The position numbers and the translations under genes are program-made. From assembly GCA_011524425.1 (NCBI GenBank), contig WTKI01000096.1:1-5038 (forward strand): DNA of 5,038 bases, in the 5' to 3' direction. The notes beneath the pieces are model-generated. The model saw only the letters and a program-made list of their open reading frames with translations. It was not told the origin of the DNA and made no database searches. Shown here piece after piece: positions 1 through 5,038 of the stretch (position 1 is the stretch's first letter; each line of letters opens with the position of its first letter). Origin of the DNA: Altererythrobacter sp. (GTDB lineage: Bacteria > Pseudomonadota > Alphaproteobacteria > Sphingomonadales > Sphingomonadaceae).

Positions 1-171
1 CCAATGGCGGGTGCGCAGTTGCAATGCTTCATGAGAGCCGTTTTCAATCCTGATATGATAGACCCAAAACCACTTGCTTGCATCGGGATGGGATTGCTCG
101 GGTAGAAAGTTGACTGCAACTCTTACAGTCACTCCCTCAGTCGTCGCGGCATGATCGAATAGCTCTTTCAT
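1..171 (-). CDS. apaG: ApaG protein (DUF525), N-terminal part, cut by the left window edge
   Basis: The minus strand reads 57 codons without a stop from an ATG at 171 to the window edge. Its protein begins MKELFDHAATTEGVTVRV and goes on through FLPEQS, KWFWVYHIRIEN and QLRTRHW. These are the hallmark blocks of the ApaG/DUF525 family: a small cytoplasmic beta-sandwich (fibronectin-III-like) protein of about 125-130 residues, so roughly the first 45% is visible. The family is often annotated as a Co2+/Mg2+ efflux protein from old E. coli phenotypes, but its biochemical role is not settled. A TTG directly precedes the ATG in frame. I chose ATG because MKELF is a typical family start. No clear Shine-Dalgarno sequence lies upstream. 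It is the last visible gene of a tandem minus-strand series after metZ and the isomerase gene. My recollection is that apaG and metZ are often neighbours in alphaproteobacteria, which fits, but I could not check it here. Confidence 0.9.
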   Translation of the reverse strand, partial: MKELFDHAATTEGVTVRVAVNFLPEQSHPDASKWFWVYHIRIENGSHEALQLRTRHW

Positions 172-309
172 CAATCACTAAGTTAGCGATTCGTTATCCG
201 CTCACAAGAGGGCAAGACCCGATAATCCACTTTGAATTGCCTCATTGTGGCGGGTTTGCATCGCTGATTGCATCATCTGCACCTGAAAGGGCAAGAATGT
301 TGCAAAGAA
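172..309 (-). promoter_or_regulatory. Intergenic region upstream of apaG, possible promoter
   Basis: These 138 bases separate the isomerase stop from the apaG start and are the longest gap in the minus-strand series, so apaG may have its own promoter here. On the minus strand a TTGTGA hexamer (207-202 region), 16 bases and TAACTT make a weak -35/-10 candidate. The -35 candidate coincides with a 15-base exact match to the E. coli lac operator core (193-207). No GC-rich hairpin followed by a T-run is visible for terminating the isomerase transcript. There is only a weak TGAT/ATCA stem around 263-275. Promoter assignment is inference only. Confidence 0.25.
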
Positions 310-915
310 TTATTGTTGTGCGAGCTCTTCTTCGATTTGACCAAGACGTTCCTTTCCAAAGAACATCTCGTCCCCCACCCAAACGGTAGGAATTCCAAAG
401 GCGCCGCGTTCAACCACCTGGCTTGTGCTATCGACTAGGCCTTGTTTGACTTCATCAGTGGACGCCCTGCTCAACAAATCCGCAGCATCAAAGCTGTTAT
501 TCTCCAGCACCTTTCCGATGGCATCAGCATCGCTGACATCGATCTGGTTCTCCCAGACTTCAGGAAGCATCGCATCAATAAATTGAACCGCTCGCCCATC
601 CTGATTGGCGGCGAACAGCAAGCGCTGCAAAAGAATAGAGTTGAACGGGAATTTCGGGTTCATCGTGAATTTGGACAATTCGTGCTTCGCGATAAAGCGC
701 TGAAACTCAAGCATGCCGTACTCAACCTTGCCCTTCACATCCTTGTCACGGATCATAGGCGGGGCATTGCCGGTAAGCCGGTGCATTCCGGCAAGAAAGG
801 CTGGAAGGATGTCGAGGCCTGCACCGGTGCGCTGCAAAACATCGCGCAGCGGATACCAGATCAAATACGCATTCGGACTAACAATGTCGAAAACCAGCTC
901 TACCCGGCGCGCCAT
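310..915 (-). CDS. 2-hydroxychromene-2-carboxylate isomerase-like protein (DsbA-fold, kappa-GST type)
   Basis: A 201-residue protein, the normal length for the family, with no signal peptide, so cytoplasmic. It begins with a beta strand and the active-site loop FDIVSPNAYL (residues 9-18). Ser13 sits where NahD-type isomerases and kappa-class glutathione transferases place their catalytic, glutathione-activating serine. A GN-PP segment (49-53), NPKFPFNS (86-93) and the C-terminal GAFGIPTVWV-GDEMFFGKERL block (171-191, with the thioredoxin-fold cis-proline at 176) complete the family pattern. Known members isomerise 2-hydroxychromene-2-carboxylate to trans-o-hydroxybenzylidenepyruvate in naphthalene catabolism using glutathione. 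No other aromatic-degradation gene is visible, so the true substrate is unknown and a general glutathione-dependent role is equally possible. Start: ATG at 915 is preceded 6 bases upstream by a strong GAGGAG (922-927). A second, out-of-frame ATG lies at 920. It follows metZ by 70 bases on the same strand, so co-transcription is likely. Confidence 0.88.
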   Translation of the reverse strand: MARRVELVFDIVSPNAYLIWYPLRDVLQRTGAGLDILPAFLAGMHRLTGNAPPMIRDKDVKGKVEYGMLEFQRFIAKHELSKFTMNPKFPFNSILLQRLLFAANQDGRAVQFIDAMLPEVWENQIDVSDADAIGKVLENNSFDAADLLSRASTDEVKQGLVDSTSQVVERGAFGIPTVWVGDEMFFGKERLGQIEEELAQQ

Positions 916-921
916 ACCATG

Positions 922-927
922 CTCCTC
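922..927 (-). promoter_or_regulatory. Strong ribosome binding site of the isomerase gene
   Basis: The minus strand reads GAGGAG six bases before the ATG at 915. It is the only near-consensus Shine-Dalgarno in the window and it decides the start of the isomerase gene. An ATCCTAT/ATAGGAT inverted repeat (929-935 and 958-964, 7 bp, 22-base loop) ends one base upstream of it and might influence access, but a repeat that short could be chance. Confidence 0.7.
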
Positions 928-985
928 TATCCTATTTTGGCTGGTTTGATTGCAGGGATAGGATGCAAGCGCAAGGGAGCGAGAT

Positions 986-2191
986 TCAGCAGCCCGCCGC
1001 TTTCAGCGCCTGGTCGATATCCTCTTTGAGGTCTTCAATGTCCTCAAGACCCACATTGATCCGCAAAAGACCTTCTGTGACCCCCATGTCCTCCCTGGCT
1101 TCCGGCGTCATACTGGCATGCGTCGTGCTCGCCGGATGACATATGAGGCTGCGAGAATCGCCAATATTGTTCGAGATATCAATCAATTGGAGAGCATCGA
1201 GCATAGCAAAGGCACGCTCCCTGGAACCCAGATCGAAGGCAAAGATCGGTCCAGTGGCAGACATTTGCGCTTTTGCCAGTTCATGCCGCGGATGGCTCGC
1301 AAGGCCAGGATGGAGCATCCGGTCCACACGCGGTTCCATATAGGCACCCAGCGTAACCGCACTCGCACTTTGATGATGCGCGCGCATGGACAGTGTCTCC
1401 AGCCCTTTCAGCACTACCCAGGCATTAAACGGCGCAATGTTAGGCCCGGTGTTGCGCTGGAATGGTAACAACACCTCATTGATCCATTCCTCGCTAGCAC
1501 ACACAGCGCCCGCCAGAACCCGCCCTTGCCCGTCCATCAGCTTTGTCGCCGAGTAAGCGACGACGTCCGCGCCAAATTCCATCGGTTTTTGCAGCGCAGC
1601 TGTTGCAAACGCATTGTCGACAACGGTCGTAATGCCATGGGCCTTAGCGACATCGCATACATGCTTGAGATCGACGACATCGAGCGTCGGATTAGCCGGT
1701 GTTTCGAAGAAAAAGACCTTGGTGTTAGGCTGGATGGCGGCTTCCCAGGCCGCGTTATCCGCACTGTCGATGACTGTGGTTTCTATACCCCACTTGGGTA
1801 GGAGATTGTCCACCAGCCAGCGACAGGACCCGAATGCCGCCTTTGCAGCCACCACGTGATCGCCGCTCGCCAGTTGGCACAGCAAAGCTGTGGTCATCGC
1901 CGCCATACCCGATGCTTGCGCTCTGCAAGCCTCCGCTCCTTCCATAAGAGCAATGCGCTCTTCCAGCATGGCAACAGTCGGATTTTGCAAACGCGAGTAG
2001 GTCATACCGTCAGCATCACCTGCAAAACGGTCTGCGACGGTTTGCGCATCGTCATAGGTGTAGCCCGAGGTCAGAAACAGCGCTTCACTGGTTTCGCCGT
2101 GTTCGCTACGCCAAGTCCCGCCACGAACGGCCTGCGTTGCAGGTCGCCAGTTGCGGGTTATTTGCCGGTCTGTCCCAGTGGTCTTCTTCAT
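986..2191 (-). CDS. metZ: O-succinylhomoserine sulfhydrylase (Cys/Met metabolism PLP enzyme)
   Basis: A 401-residue cytoplasmic PLP enzyme of the cystathionine gamma-synthase family, fold type I, of full normal length. MetZ converts O-succinyl-L-homoserine and sulfide to L-homocysteine and succinate, the direct-sulfhydrylation route of methionine synthesis. Visible motifs in order are YSRLQNPT (65-72; Tyr and Arg contact PLP phosphate across the dimer), SGMAA (94-98, phosphate-binding loop), Phe120 in the usual ring-stacking position, ETPANPTL (163-170), VDNAF (191-195; Asp192 pairs with the pyridine nitrogen), YSATKLMDGQGR (213-224; Lys217 forms the Schiff base), SLICHPASTTHA (348-359) and LLRINVGLE (375-383; Arg377 should hold the substrate carboxylate). 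The N-terminus NWRPATQAVRGGT and the K-L-M-D-G-Q-G-R loop favour MetZ over cystathionine gamma-lyase or MetY, though paralogues are easily confused. The ATG at 2191 (MKKTTGTDRQITR) has only a poor Shine-Dalgarno. tetR ends 43 bases upstream and the isomerase gene begins 70 bases downstream. Confidence 0.92.
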   Translation of the reverse strand: MKKTTGTDRQITRNWRPATQAVRGGTWRSEHGETSEALFLTSGYTYDDAQTVADRFAGDADGMTYSRLQNPTVAMLEERIALMEGAEACRAQASGMAAMTTALLCQLASGDHVVAAKAAFGSCRWLVDNLLPKWGIETTVIDSADNAAWEAAIQPNTKVFFFETPANPTLDVVDLKHVCDVAKAHGITTVVDNAFATAALQKPMEFGADVVAYSATKLMDGQGRVLAGAVCASEEWINEVLLPFQRNTGPNIAPFNAWVVLKGLETLSMRAHHQSASAVTLGAYMEPRVDRMLHPGLASHPRHELAKAQMSATGPIFAFDLGSRERAFAMLDALQLIDISNNIGDSRSLICHPASTTHASMTPEAREDMGVTEGLLRINVGLEDIEDLKEDIDQALKAAGC

Positions 2192-2225
2192 AGGATGTCG
2201 CGTTTAAGCGGCTCTGGCTCGTGCA

Positions 2226-2249
2226 GCAAGCAGCTTAAAGCGTGCTTGC
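2226..2249 (-). other. Hairpin spanning the tetR stop codon, upstream of metZ
   Basis: On the minus strand, GCAAGCA (2249-2243) pairs perfectly with TGCTTGC (2232-2226). Inside that, GCT (2241-2239 region) pairs with AGC, leaving one bulged C and a three-base loop. The result is a stem of about 10 bp. The tetR stop codon TAA (2237-2235) falls at the apical loop. No T-run follows, so it is not a standard intrinsic terminator. It could attenuate read-through into metZ, stabilise the 3' end of tetR mRNA, or simply be a coincidence. The pairing is seen directly, but function is not shown. Confidence 0.5.
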
Positions 2250-2786
2250 AACTAGTCCTTCTCGTGCAAGGCGTGTTTGACGCACAGCGCTGAGCATTTG
2301 CGATCCTTCGACAAGGGTCAGCAGATAACGCGCGCCACCTTGAGGATCGGGATCGTCAGCAGGCATGTGAGCCTCCAGCCATGATAGGAGCTTTTCCGTC
2401 ATCGCCTGTGCAGCTTCGCCATACCCTGCGATCCCCCGCGCGCATCCGGCCACGATCTCCCACCACAGCGCCATGAAGGGCTGCATGTCAGGCTTTGCTG
2501 ATTGAGACAGGATGCGTTGGACGCATTCCTTACGTGTCATTGGCAAGCCATCTCCAAAGCCCTGATCCAAGGCTGCTGCGTATTTTTCCGCCAGATAATC
2601 CAGCAATTCTGCAATCAATTTCTCTTTGTTACCAAAGTGATAGATCAGCATTCGGTCACTGGTTCCGGCTGATTTGGCAAGGGGGCGAAGGCTGGCTTGT
2701 GACAAGCCATGGGCAAGCACGTGATCTGCCATCGCTGGCAACAGCGTGTCTTTCGACATTTCTGACCGTTTAGCTGCGCTTACCAT
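2235..2786 (-). CDS. TetR/AcrR-family transcriptional regulator
   Basis: A 183-residue protein, slightly short for the family (about 190-210). The N-terminal DNA-binding domain covers roughly residues 10-58. The helix-turn-helix is SLRPLAKSAGTSDRMLIYHF (32-51), followed by the family signature YHFGNKEKL (49-57). The rest is a helical ligand-binding and dimerisation domain rich in Trp/Met/Phe (QPFMALWWEIVAG near 102-114), so the ligand is probably hydrophobic, but it cannot be named. Met10 (ATG at 2759) is an alternative start. The ATG at 2786 leaves only 6 bases to a palindromic operator (2793-2810) and has no good Shine-Dalgarno, so the shorter 174-residue form is credible. It is divergent from the GT39 gene with two matching palindromes between them, the classic layout of an autoregulated TetR repressor. 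metZ follows on the same strand after 43 bases. The last bases of the gene form the 5' half of a hairpin whose loop holds the stop codon. Confidence 0.88.
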   Translation of the reverse strand: MVSAAKRSEMSKDTLLPAMADHVLAHGLSQASLRPLAKSAGTSDRMLIYHFGNKEKLIAELLDYLAEKYAAALDQGFGDGLPMTRKECVQRILSQSAKPDMQPFMALWWEIVAGCARGIAGYGEAAQAMTEKLLSWLEAHMPADDPDPQGGARYLLTLVEGSQMLSAVRQTRLAREGLVASTL

Positions 2787-2792
2787 GCCATC

Positions 2793-2810
2793 TTGTAGCG
2801 GGTGCTACGT
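2793..2810. promoter_or_regulatory. Operator-like palindrome 1, next to the tetR start
   Basis: The plus strand reads TTGTAGC-GGGT-GCTACGT. GTAGC and GCTAC form a perfect 5-bp dyad around a 4-bp centre, and the outermost T pairs with no partner. Read on opposite strands, sites 1 and 2 agree at 15 of 18 positions, including the non-palindromic centre (GGGT against GAGT). The size and symmetry are typical of a TetR dimer site. It lies 6 bp from the tetR ATG at 2786, so a bound repressor would block tetR transcription or its start region. Confidence 0.65.
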
Positions 2811-2817
2811 TAAAGCT

Positions 2818-2826
2818 TGGTAAAAT
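2818..2826 (+). promoter_or_regulatory. Candidate extended -10 promoter of the GT39 gene
   Basis: The plus strand reads TGG-TAAAAT. TAAAAT matches the -10 consensus TATAAT at 5 of 6 positions, and the TGN directly before it makes an extended -10. No good -35 hexamer sits 16-18 bp upstream, which extended -10 promoters often lack. Transcription would begin near 2833, in the centre of palindrome 2, leaving a leader of about 80 bases before the ATG at 2916. The promoter is flanked by the two palindromes and its last two bases lie in the second one. I found no convincing tetR promoter on the other strand. Confidence 0.35.
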
Positions 2827-2842
2827 GTAGCACTCGCTACAT
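2825..2842. promoter_or_regulatory. Operator-like palindrome 2, overlapping the GT39 promoter candidate
   Basis: The sequence ATGTAGC-ACTC-GCTACAT is a perfect 7-bp dyad around 4 bp, the better of the two palindromes. Its centre lies 32 bp from that of palindrome 1 (about three helical turns), so two repressor dimers would sit on the same face of the DNA. It begins within the candidate -10 element (2821-2826) and covers the predicted start site, which is a repressing position for the plus-strand gene. Assignment to the adjacent TetR protein is inferred from position and shape. Confidence 0.7.
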
Positions 2843-2867
2843 ACCAAATGCGATCTGAGGAGAATTA

Positions 2868-2935
2868 AAGGCCTCATCTTGCCCGGTTGCCTCTGCCACC
2901 TTATGCGAGAATTTGATGGATCAGGCAGAGGCCTT
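2868..2935 (+). promoter_or_regulatory. Structured leader with competing stems around the GT39 start codon
   Basis: GCCTCTGCC (2889-2897) and GGCAGAGGC (2924-2932) form a perfect 9-bp inverted repeat whose 26-base loop holds the weak ribosome binding site (GCGAGA, 2905-2910) and the start codon at 2916. A second upstream segment, AAGGCCTC (2868-2875), is a perfect 8-bp complement of GAGGCCTT (2928-2935). It competes for the same 3' strand, so both stems cannot form at once. The small TGAGG (2856-2860) and CCTCA (2872-2876) pairing could tie up the first segment. The pairings are seen directly; a role in controlling translation is inference. Confidence 0.4.
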
Positions 2936-4235
2936 GAGCAATAACGGGCAAAGCGGGCATCAGCGAATGCGGTCCGTTACGGATTCAGACCCTTTCATTC
3001 CCAATATTCTGATTACATTAGGCTTTTTGGCGATTGCGTCTATCCGTCTTACTGTGCCTGAGGCGCCTTATTTCGATGAAGTGCATTATGTGCCCGCCGC
3101 CAGAGATCTGCTGGAAGGCGAAGCCTATCGCAATCAAGAACACCCTTTGTTCGGCAAGCAATTGATCGCATTGGGTATGGCCATTTTCGGAGATAATCCG
3201 CTGGGTTGGCGGCTAATGCCTTTGATGGCGGGAACCCTGGCCCTTTTCGCAAGCATGAGAGCTTTGTGGTTTGCATCGCAATCCCGCTTTGCGAGCATAG
3301 CTTTCGGCCTTTTGCTCGCCAGCGGATTTGCTCTCTTCGTCCAATCCCGCATAGCCATGCTCGATATATTTATGATGAGCGGATTGAGCGTTGCGGTCTG
3401 GCAATTCGCTGCTGCGATCCACGCGCCGGAAAAAGCCCGGAGCCGGTTAGCTGTAACCGGCATTGCGCTTGGGTTGGCGATGGCGAGCAAGTGGAACGCA
3501 GTGCCTCTTGCAATCCTGCCGGCATTGGCATTCTTTATCGCACGTCTCTCAGCCCATCGCAGGCGGCCGATCGTCAGCGCGCGCGGTTTGCCAATACCGG
3601 GCATTTCCATGTGGGAAGCGATGATCTGGCTCGGGGCCCTGCCACTGATAGTTTACATGTTCACGTTCCTACCGGTCTGGACAATAGGCAATTCACCTCT
3701 TGCCAGCACCGGTTTGATCGGCCTGCACGTACACATGATTGAGCTGCAAACGCAGGTATTGAAGTCTCATCCTTACCAGAGCTCTCTTGCCGACTGGATC
3801 ATCAACTGGCGGGCAATCTGGTATCTTTATGAACCCATAGGTGGCGCACAACGCGGGATCATGCTGATTGGCAACCCGCTCACAATGCTTCTAGGCATTC
3901 CAGCCCTTTTATGGTGTTTTATCAGCGGGATACGCGATATTGACTGGACGCGTCTGGCAGTTGTCATCGGCTATTTGGTGAGCATCGGATTATGGCTGGT
4001 CGCGGACAAACCTGTGCAATTCTATTACCACTATTTTGTCCCGAGCTGCTTTCTGCTGGCAGCACTCGCGCTTGCGCTGGACGCGATGTGGCAAAGCGGC
4101 AAGCGATTGGCTTCAGGCAGCCTGATCGCTGTAAGCCTCGCCTTGTTTGCGTGGTTCTATCCAATCCTGTCTGCAGCGCCGCTGGAAAATCAGGGCAGCT
4201 TCAGAAACTGGACGTGGTTAGCCAGCTGGACCTAG
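2916..4235 (+). CDS. GT39 (PMT-family) polyprenyl-phosphate-mannose-dependent glycosyltransferase
   Basis: A 439-residue integral membrane protein (counted from the ATG at 2916) with about ten or more hydrophobic segments and a short hydrophilic N-terminus. The first membrane segment is near residues 27-45. Next comes the extracytoplasmic loop with FDEVHY (53-58), whose Asp-Glu pair is the conserved catalytic/acceptor motif of protein O-mannosyltransferases. HPLFGK (76-81), SRIAMLD (144-150), SKWN (191-194), WRAIWYLYEPIGG (around 298-310) and a C-terminal FYYHYFVP (369-376) match the PMT catalytic and PMT_4TMC regions. The family transfers mannose from a lipid-phosphate carrier to Ser/Thr of exported proteins. 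Other lipid-linked sugars and acceptors are possible in bacteria. The start is uncertain: a TTG lies directly before the ATG, the ribosome site (GCGAGA) is weak, and ATG at 2967 is an alternative that still precedes the first membrane segment. It is divergent from tetR and convergent with a GT2-GtrA gene that could make its donor. Confidence 0.88.
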   Translation: MDQAEALSNNGQSGHQRMRSVTDSDPFIPNILITLGFLAIASIRLTVPEAPYFDEVHYVPAARDLLEGEAYRNQEHPLFGKQLIALGMAIFGDNPLGWRLMPLMAGTLALFASMRALWFASQSRFASIAFGLLLASGFALFVQSRIAMLDIFMMSGLSVAVWQFAAAIHAPEKARSRLAVTGIALGLAMASKWNAVPLAILPALAFFIARLSAHRRRPIVSARGLPIPGISMWEAMIWLGALPLIVYMFTFLPVWTIGNSPLASTGLIGLHVHMIELQTQVLKSHPYQSSLADWIINWRAIWYLYEPIGGAQRGIMLIGNPLTMLLGIPALLWCFISGIRDIDWTRLAVVIGYLVSIGLWLVADKPVQFYYHYFVPSCFLLAALALALDAMWQSGKRLASGSLIAVSLALFAWFYPILSAAPLENQGSFRNWTWLASWT

Positions 4236-4245
4236 TAAAAATTGC

Positions 4246-5038
4246 TTAGAAGCGGCCCCAGACAAAGCGGCTGGACAGCGCATAGTTCCACACAGAGCCA
4301 ACCAGAATTCCTGCAAGTGCGGCAAAAACCCACAGCAAGCCTTGCGATTCAAGGAAAGTCGCAATCGCCACATTGGCAAATCCGCCCACCGCACAGGTCA
4401 GACAGAAACCGATCCATCCCTTGAACAGACCGCCCGCCCCTTTGATCCGCTGATCGCGATAGGTCAGCGCGTTATTGAGCAGGAAGTTGAAGCTCATCGC
4501 GCTTAACACAGCAATCGCTTGTCCCATGGTGAAGGCTTTGTCGAAGATGAAGAGCACGCTGGCCAGCACTGCCATGTGCACCAGAACGCCCATCGCGCCA
4601 ACAGTGCCGAACAGTGCAAAGCGCGTAGGAATGACTTTGCCGAAAGTCTTGTCATACAGACCTGCAAGAAAGTCGAACGCGATCGCACGGTCGAGCTTGC
4701 TTTCGCCTTCACGGCGGGCTGAGAAGTTCAAAGGGAATTCCTTTACAGAAAGCACTTCTTCCGAAGTCGCAAGAAGATCAAGCAAGATCTTGAAACCAAT
4801 ACCGGAAAGCCGAGGAACAAGGTTCCGTGCGCGGGCCGATTCCAGCATGAAATAGCCGCTCATCGGATCGCTCAGTTCAACGCCTGTCATTTTGCGGGCG
4901 ATAGAATTTGCCACACCTGAAAGCTTCTCGCGCTCAGGCTGTGCCCATTCTTCCGTGCTCGCGCCTGGTGCAAAGCGGGAAGCGACCGCAACCTGCGCTT
5001 CCCCCGCTTTCAATGCGCCGAGCATTTGAGGCAGAAGG
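4246..5038 (-). CDS. Polyprenyl-phosphate mannosyltransferase (DPM1-like GT2) fused to a GtrA domain, C-terminal part
   Basis: The open frame runs past the right edge: codons before the internal Met at 5025 read LLPQ, continuing the family pattern, so the N-terminal GT-A half with the nucleotide-sugar and metal-binding DxD residues is missing from view. About 263 residues are visible. Counting from that Met, VAVASRF (12-18), LSDPMSGYFML (51-61), GFKILLDLL (77-85) and NFSARREGESKLD (100-112) are the C-terminal signature blocks of dolichyl-phosphate-mannose synthases. From about 130 a GtrA domain follows: RFALFGTVGAMGVLVH (135-150), four hydrophobic segments (about 136-162, 168-185, 203-226, 231-250) and the LTYRDQR loop (187-193). 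The GT2 half would transfer mannose or another hexose from a nucleotide sugar to polyprenyl phosphate on the cytoplasmic face. The GtrA part anchors the enzyme and may help flip the product. The gene converges on the GT39 gene with 10 bases between stops and no terminator hairpin. Confidence 0.9.
   Translation of the reverse strand, partial: LLPQMLGALKAGEAQVAVASRFAPGASTEEWAQPEREKLSGVANSIARKMTGVELSDPMSGYFMLESARARNLVPRLSGIGFKILLDLLATSEEVLSVKEFPLNFSARREGESKLDRAIAFDFLAGLYDKTFGKVIPTRFALFGTVGAMGVLVHMAVLASVLFIFDKAFTMGQAIAVLSAMSFNFLLNNALTYRDQRIKGAGGLFKGWIGFCLTCAVGGFANVAIATFLESQGLLWVFAALAGILVGSVWNYALSSRFVWGRF

Noticed and set aside
193..207. Cloning-vector contamination, suggested by the lac operator match.
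   Set aside because: Bases on both sides differ from the vector lac promoter region, and the segment sits in continuous alphaproteobacterial sequence directly upstream of apaG.
929..964. ATCCTAT/ATAGGAT 7-bp inverted repeat upstream of the isomerase ribosome site.
   Set aside because: A 7-bp repeat with a 22-base loop is not rare in a stretch this size. It has no G/C-rich core and no extension, so a regulatory claim is not supported.
442..1029. Long plus-strand open frame opposite the isomerase gene and the end of metZ.
   Set aside because: Its translation looks like reverse-frame sequence with no family pattern, and it lies fully antisense to well-supported genes with intact motifs.
2192..2270. 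Possible SAM-II riboswitch ahead of metZ, suggested by a TTGCAAGC segment and a later CGCTTAAA on the minus strand.
   Set aside because: SAM-II elements are common upstream of metZ/metA in alphaproteobacteria. Here, however, the conserved GATTT loop and a matching 5' stem strand are missing, and most of the stretch is tetR coding sequence. A covariance-model search with the SAM-II family would settle it.
3134..3742. Long open frames on both strands (3134-3610 minus and 3206-3742 plus) inside the GT39 gene.
   Set aside because: They are Arg/Pro/Ala/Ser-rich translations of a membrane protein gene in wrong frames, with no ribosome sites and no recognisable domains.
4236..4245. Bidirectional terminator between the convergent GT39 and GT2-GtrA genes.
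   Set aside because: Only 10 bases separate the stops. There is an A-run but no stem, so termination must occur elsewhere or by Rho.

Overview
The window looks like a chromosomal segment of an alphaproteobacterium. Sphingomonadales, and within it an Erythrobacter-like lineage, is my best guess. This is inferred from protein style (MetZ with a conserved N-terminus, ApaG beginning MKELF, a GT2-GtrA fusion with an LTYRDQR motif), moderately GC-rich coding sequence and the gene order. It was not tested by any search.

Layout. Positions 1-2786 hold four genes in tandem on the minus strand. In transcription order they are a TetR-family regulator (2786-2235), the methionine-biosynthesis enzyme MetZ (2191-986), a DsbA-fold 2-hydroxychromene-2-carboxylate isomerase-like protein (915-310) and the first 57 codons of apaG (171-1, cut by the left edge). 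The gaps are 43, 70 and 138 bases. After a 129-base divergent control region, a GT39 (PMT-type) membrane mannosyltransferase runs on the plus strand (2916-4235). It converges, with only 10 bases between stop codons, on the 3' part of a minus-strand gene (5038-4246, cut by the right edge). That gene encodes a dolichyl-phosphate-mannose-synthase-like GT2 domain fused to a GtrA membrane domain. No stretch longer than about 140 bases lacks a gene. I see no tRNA, rRNA, mobile element or CRISPR.

How the parts fit. The two genes on the right make a plausible lipid-linked mannosylation pair: the GT2-GtrA protein would load a polyprenyl phosphate with a sugar, and the GT39 enzyme would transfer it to a protein or other acceptor outside the cytoplasmic membrane. 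The most striking non-coding feature lies between tetR and the GT39 gene. Two 18-bp palindromes of the form TGTAGC-N4-GCTAC lie 32 bp apart centre to centre (about three helical turns). One abuts the tetR start and the other overlaps an extended -10 promoter candidate for the GT39 gene. This suggests the TetR protein controls itself and the glycosyltransferase, and possibly metZ by read-through. The GT39 leader also contains mutually exclusive pairings around its start codon, and a strong hairpin places the tetR stop codon in its loop. A 15-bp exact match to the E. coli lac operator upstream of apaG is recorded as a curiosity.
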